Assembly: GCA_026770585.1 (NCBI GenBank)
Contig: MU646567.1
Span: forward strand, 15,218-39,286
DNA: 24,069 nt
DNA from: Baffinella frigidus
Taxonomy: Eukaryota > Cryptophyceae > Cryptomonadales > Baffinellaceae
Direction: 5' to 3'
A program made the position numbers and the translations under genes. The notes under the pieces are model-generated. The model did not search any database. It saw only the letters and a program-made list of their open reading frames with translations, and had not been told where the DNA came from. Below, piece after piece: positions 22,566 to 24,069 of the stretch (the first letter of the stretch is position 1; every line of letters begins with the position of its first letter).

Positions 22566-22657
22566 TAGGATGTTGGCATCACTTCTCAATCGCGACGACT
22601 GCACGCTCGCCCGCCCTTCTCTCCCGGAGTCCTCAAACCTTTCGTGTGCGCGTGTGA

Positions 22658-23058
22658 CCCGAACCGGAAACCGACCACGGCATTGTCCTAGTTTAGTACT
22701 GGCGTGTCCGAGTGTAGTACGGGGCACGTCCCATAAATACACTCGCGGTTTCATCGCCCGCCGCACCACACGAGGCTACCCAGACGAACAGAATAAAAGG
22801 GACTTTTAAAGTTTTGTAGGGAAATGATCACGTTACCGACCGCTCAGCGGTCAGTTATAAATCACTTATGGATAGGCCCTACTTGTACAGCCCCCGGGGT
22901 TTATTCTGTTCGCCTGCTTAGCCTCGTGTGGCACCTTGCTGTGCACAGCAAGGTGCGGCGGGCGATAAAATCGCGAGTGTATTTATAGGACGTGCCCCGT
23001 ACTACACTCGGACACGCCAGTACTAAACTAGGACAATGCCGTGGTGGCCGGGTCGGAC
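22658..23058. mobile_element. MITE family K, about 400 bp
   Basis: Long arms (22675-22797 and 22909-23043) starting CCACGGCATTGTCCTAGTTT, over 90% complementary by eye. The loop holds the hairpin GACCGCTCAGCGGTC. The right arm has an extra perfect 26-bp palindrome (22931-22956) missing from the left. No coding capacity. Outer bases (CGAACCGGAAACCGA / GGCCGGGTCGGACG) pair weakly. Confidence 0.9.
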
Positions 23059-23084
23059 GAGGCGCTGTGATCAGCGGGTTTAGA

Positions 23085-23150
23085 GTTTCGGGCGTAGGTT
23101 TAGGGTTTAGGGTTTAGGGTTTAGGGTTGAGGGTGTGAATTTTTGATGAG
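23085..23150 (+). repeat. TTTAGGG array
   Basis: Four near-perfect TTTAGGG units plus variants. It is followed by an inverted (CCCTACA) array, so heptamers converge here. Confidence 0.85.
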
Positions 23151-23172
23151 GCTGTCTTATATCAGCCGAGAT

Positions 23173-23425
23173 CACCCTACACCCTACACCCTACACCCTA
23201 CACCCTACACCCTACACCCTAAACCCTAAACCCTACACCCTCAACCCTCAACCCTCAACTCTCAACCCGAAACCCTCAACCCGAAAACCGAAACCCTACA
23301 CCCTACACCCTACACCCTACACCCTACACCCCACACCCTACACCCTACACCCTACACCCTACACCCTACACCCTACACCCTGCACCCTACACCCTTAACC
23401 CCGAACCCCAATCCCTGAACTCCAA
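23173..23425 (-). repeat. (CCCTACA)n array
   Basis: About 30 units, the majority perfect CCCTACA, with CCCTAAA and CCCTCAA interruptions. Confidence 0.92.
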
Positions 23426-23427
23426 AC

Positions 23428-23496
23428 TCTGAAGCAGGCGTTCGTGAATGTGATCAAGCCGAGTGTGCTCTTCCTCCACTCCTCTGGGTGCGCGCC
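23428..23496 (-). CDS. Exon-like block E, copy 1
   Basis: Minus strand: a CT microsatellite ends CTCTCTCTGCAG|G, an ideal acceptor, followed by an open frame RAPRGVEEEHTRLDHIHERL. The start of the same block is copied at 23614-23649. The 3' side enters CCCTACA-type repeats near 23425; a weak donor AGA|GTTTGG is possible. No family recognised. Confidence 0.35.
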
Positions 23497-23613
23497 CTGC
23501 AGAGAGAGCGAGCGAGAGAGAGAGAGAGTGAGCGTGAGAGTGAGAGTGAGAGTGTGTGTGTGAGAGAGAGATAGCGAGAGAGAGCGAGAGAGAGAGCGAG
23601 AGAGAGAGAGAGC
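23497..23613. repeat. (GA)n microsatellite
   Basis: GAGAGA with GAGTGA and GTGTGT steps between two exon-like copies. Confidence 0.9.
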
Positions 23614-23649
23614 GAAAGTGCTCTTTCTCCACTCCTCCGGGTGCGCGCC
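23614..23649 (-). pseudogene. Exon-like block E, copy 2 (5' part)
   Basis: GGCGCGCACCCGGAGGAGTG on the minus strand, after the same CTCTCTGCAG acceptor. Truncated by the GA repeat on its 3' side. Confidence 0.4.
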
Positions 23650-23928
23650 CTGCAGAGAGAGAGAGAGTGAGAGCGAGAGAGTGAGAGTGAGAGAGAGAGA
23701 GAGAGAGCGAGAGAGCGAGAGAGTGAGCGTGCCAGTGAGAGTGAGAGAGAAAGAGAAAGAGAGAGAGAGACAGTGAGAGTGAGTGTGTGTGTGTGTGAGA
23801 GAGAGAGAGCGAGAGAGTGAGAGCGAGAGAGAGAGAGAGTGTGTGTGTGAGAGAGAGAGCGAGAGAGCGAGAGAGTGAGAGCGAGAGAGCGAGAGAGAGT
23901 GAGAGTGAGAGAGAGAGTGAGATAGAGT

Positions 23929-23965
<37 letters not shown>

Positions 23966-23978
23966 AGAGTGAGAGAGA

Positions 23979-24013
<35 letters not shown>

Positions 24014-24035
24014 AGAGAGTGAGAGTGAGAGTTAC

Positions 24036-24069
<34 letters not shown>
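23650..24069. repeat. (GA)n / (GAGAGT)n microsatellite to window end
   Basis: About 420 bp of GAGAGA, GAGAGT and GAGAGC steps, becoming a regular GAGAGT repeat near the end. Confidence 0.95.

Noticed and set aside
22313-22769. Frames of 72-99 codons with repeated FRVSGFG or NPKPETR
   Set aside because: Translations of the TTTCGGG heptamer array.

Overview
This window looks like nuclear DNA of a microbial eukaryote with short, scattered exons in an extremely repeat-rich setting. I see no operons, Shine-Dalgarno sites or long bacterial-type ORFs. Exon-like fragments are bounded by GT/AG-type signals. Interstitial TTTAGGG/CCCTAAA heptamers with many variants are abundant, and that unit is the plant/chromerid/dinoflagellate-type telomere unit. 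Together with the many short palindromic elements this fits an alga, possibly an alveolate such as a chromerid. The taxon is an inference.

Layout. 1-1400: imperfect CT/GA microsatellites and TTTAGGG variants, between which sit six minus-strand copies of two short exon types that together read as a ribonuclease-inhibitor-type leucine-rich repeat. 1400-7400: almost wholly miniature inverted-repeat elements (several families, some nested), telomere-like blocks, a (GAA)n tract and duplicated spacers. 7600-10010: more palindromic elements separating three exon-like pieces on the minus strand that could belong to one split gene. 10010-11560: inverted repeats and members of a retroelement-like family that ends in a variable number of a 9-bp unit (CCTAAAGGA). 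11560-12780: the best plus-strand gene candidate, running into CCCTAAA repeats. 12780-13440: two palindromic elements and two tiny minus-strand exons that look like the 3' end of a gene. 13440-16650: a GGGTCGACCC-rich array, a duplicated block of about 380 bp, arrays of small hairpins and minisatellites. 16650-17470: a minus-strand exon with a duplicated internal motif. 17700-18090: second copy of the 380-bp block. 18180-20527: a 2.35-kb fold-back element whose two halves are diverged inverted copies. 20594-21142: a plus-strand exon with one membrane segment. 21200-23060: further palindromes and telomere-like blocks, ending with a 0.4-kb palindromic element. 23090-24069: CCCTACA repeats, a duplicated exon-like block and a GA microsatellite.

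No complete gene can be assigned a function. The most notable things are: (i) decayed, repeatedly duplicated LRR exons whose splice sites lie directly against microsatellites; (ii) a large fold-back element and a 166-bp relative sharing the same unlike ends; (iii) elements with a common hairpin core (ACTACAC) but unrelated, self-complementary outer arms, as if hairpins insert at the centre of older palindromes; and (iv) exon fragments hidden between these elements.
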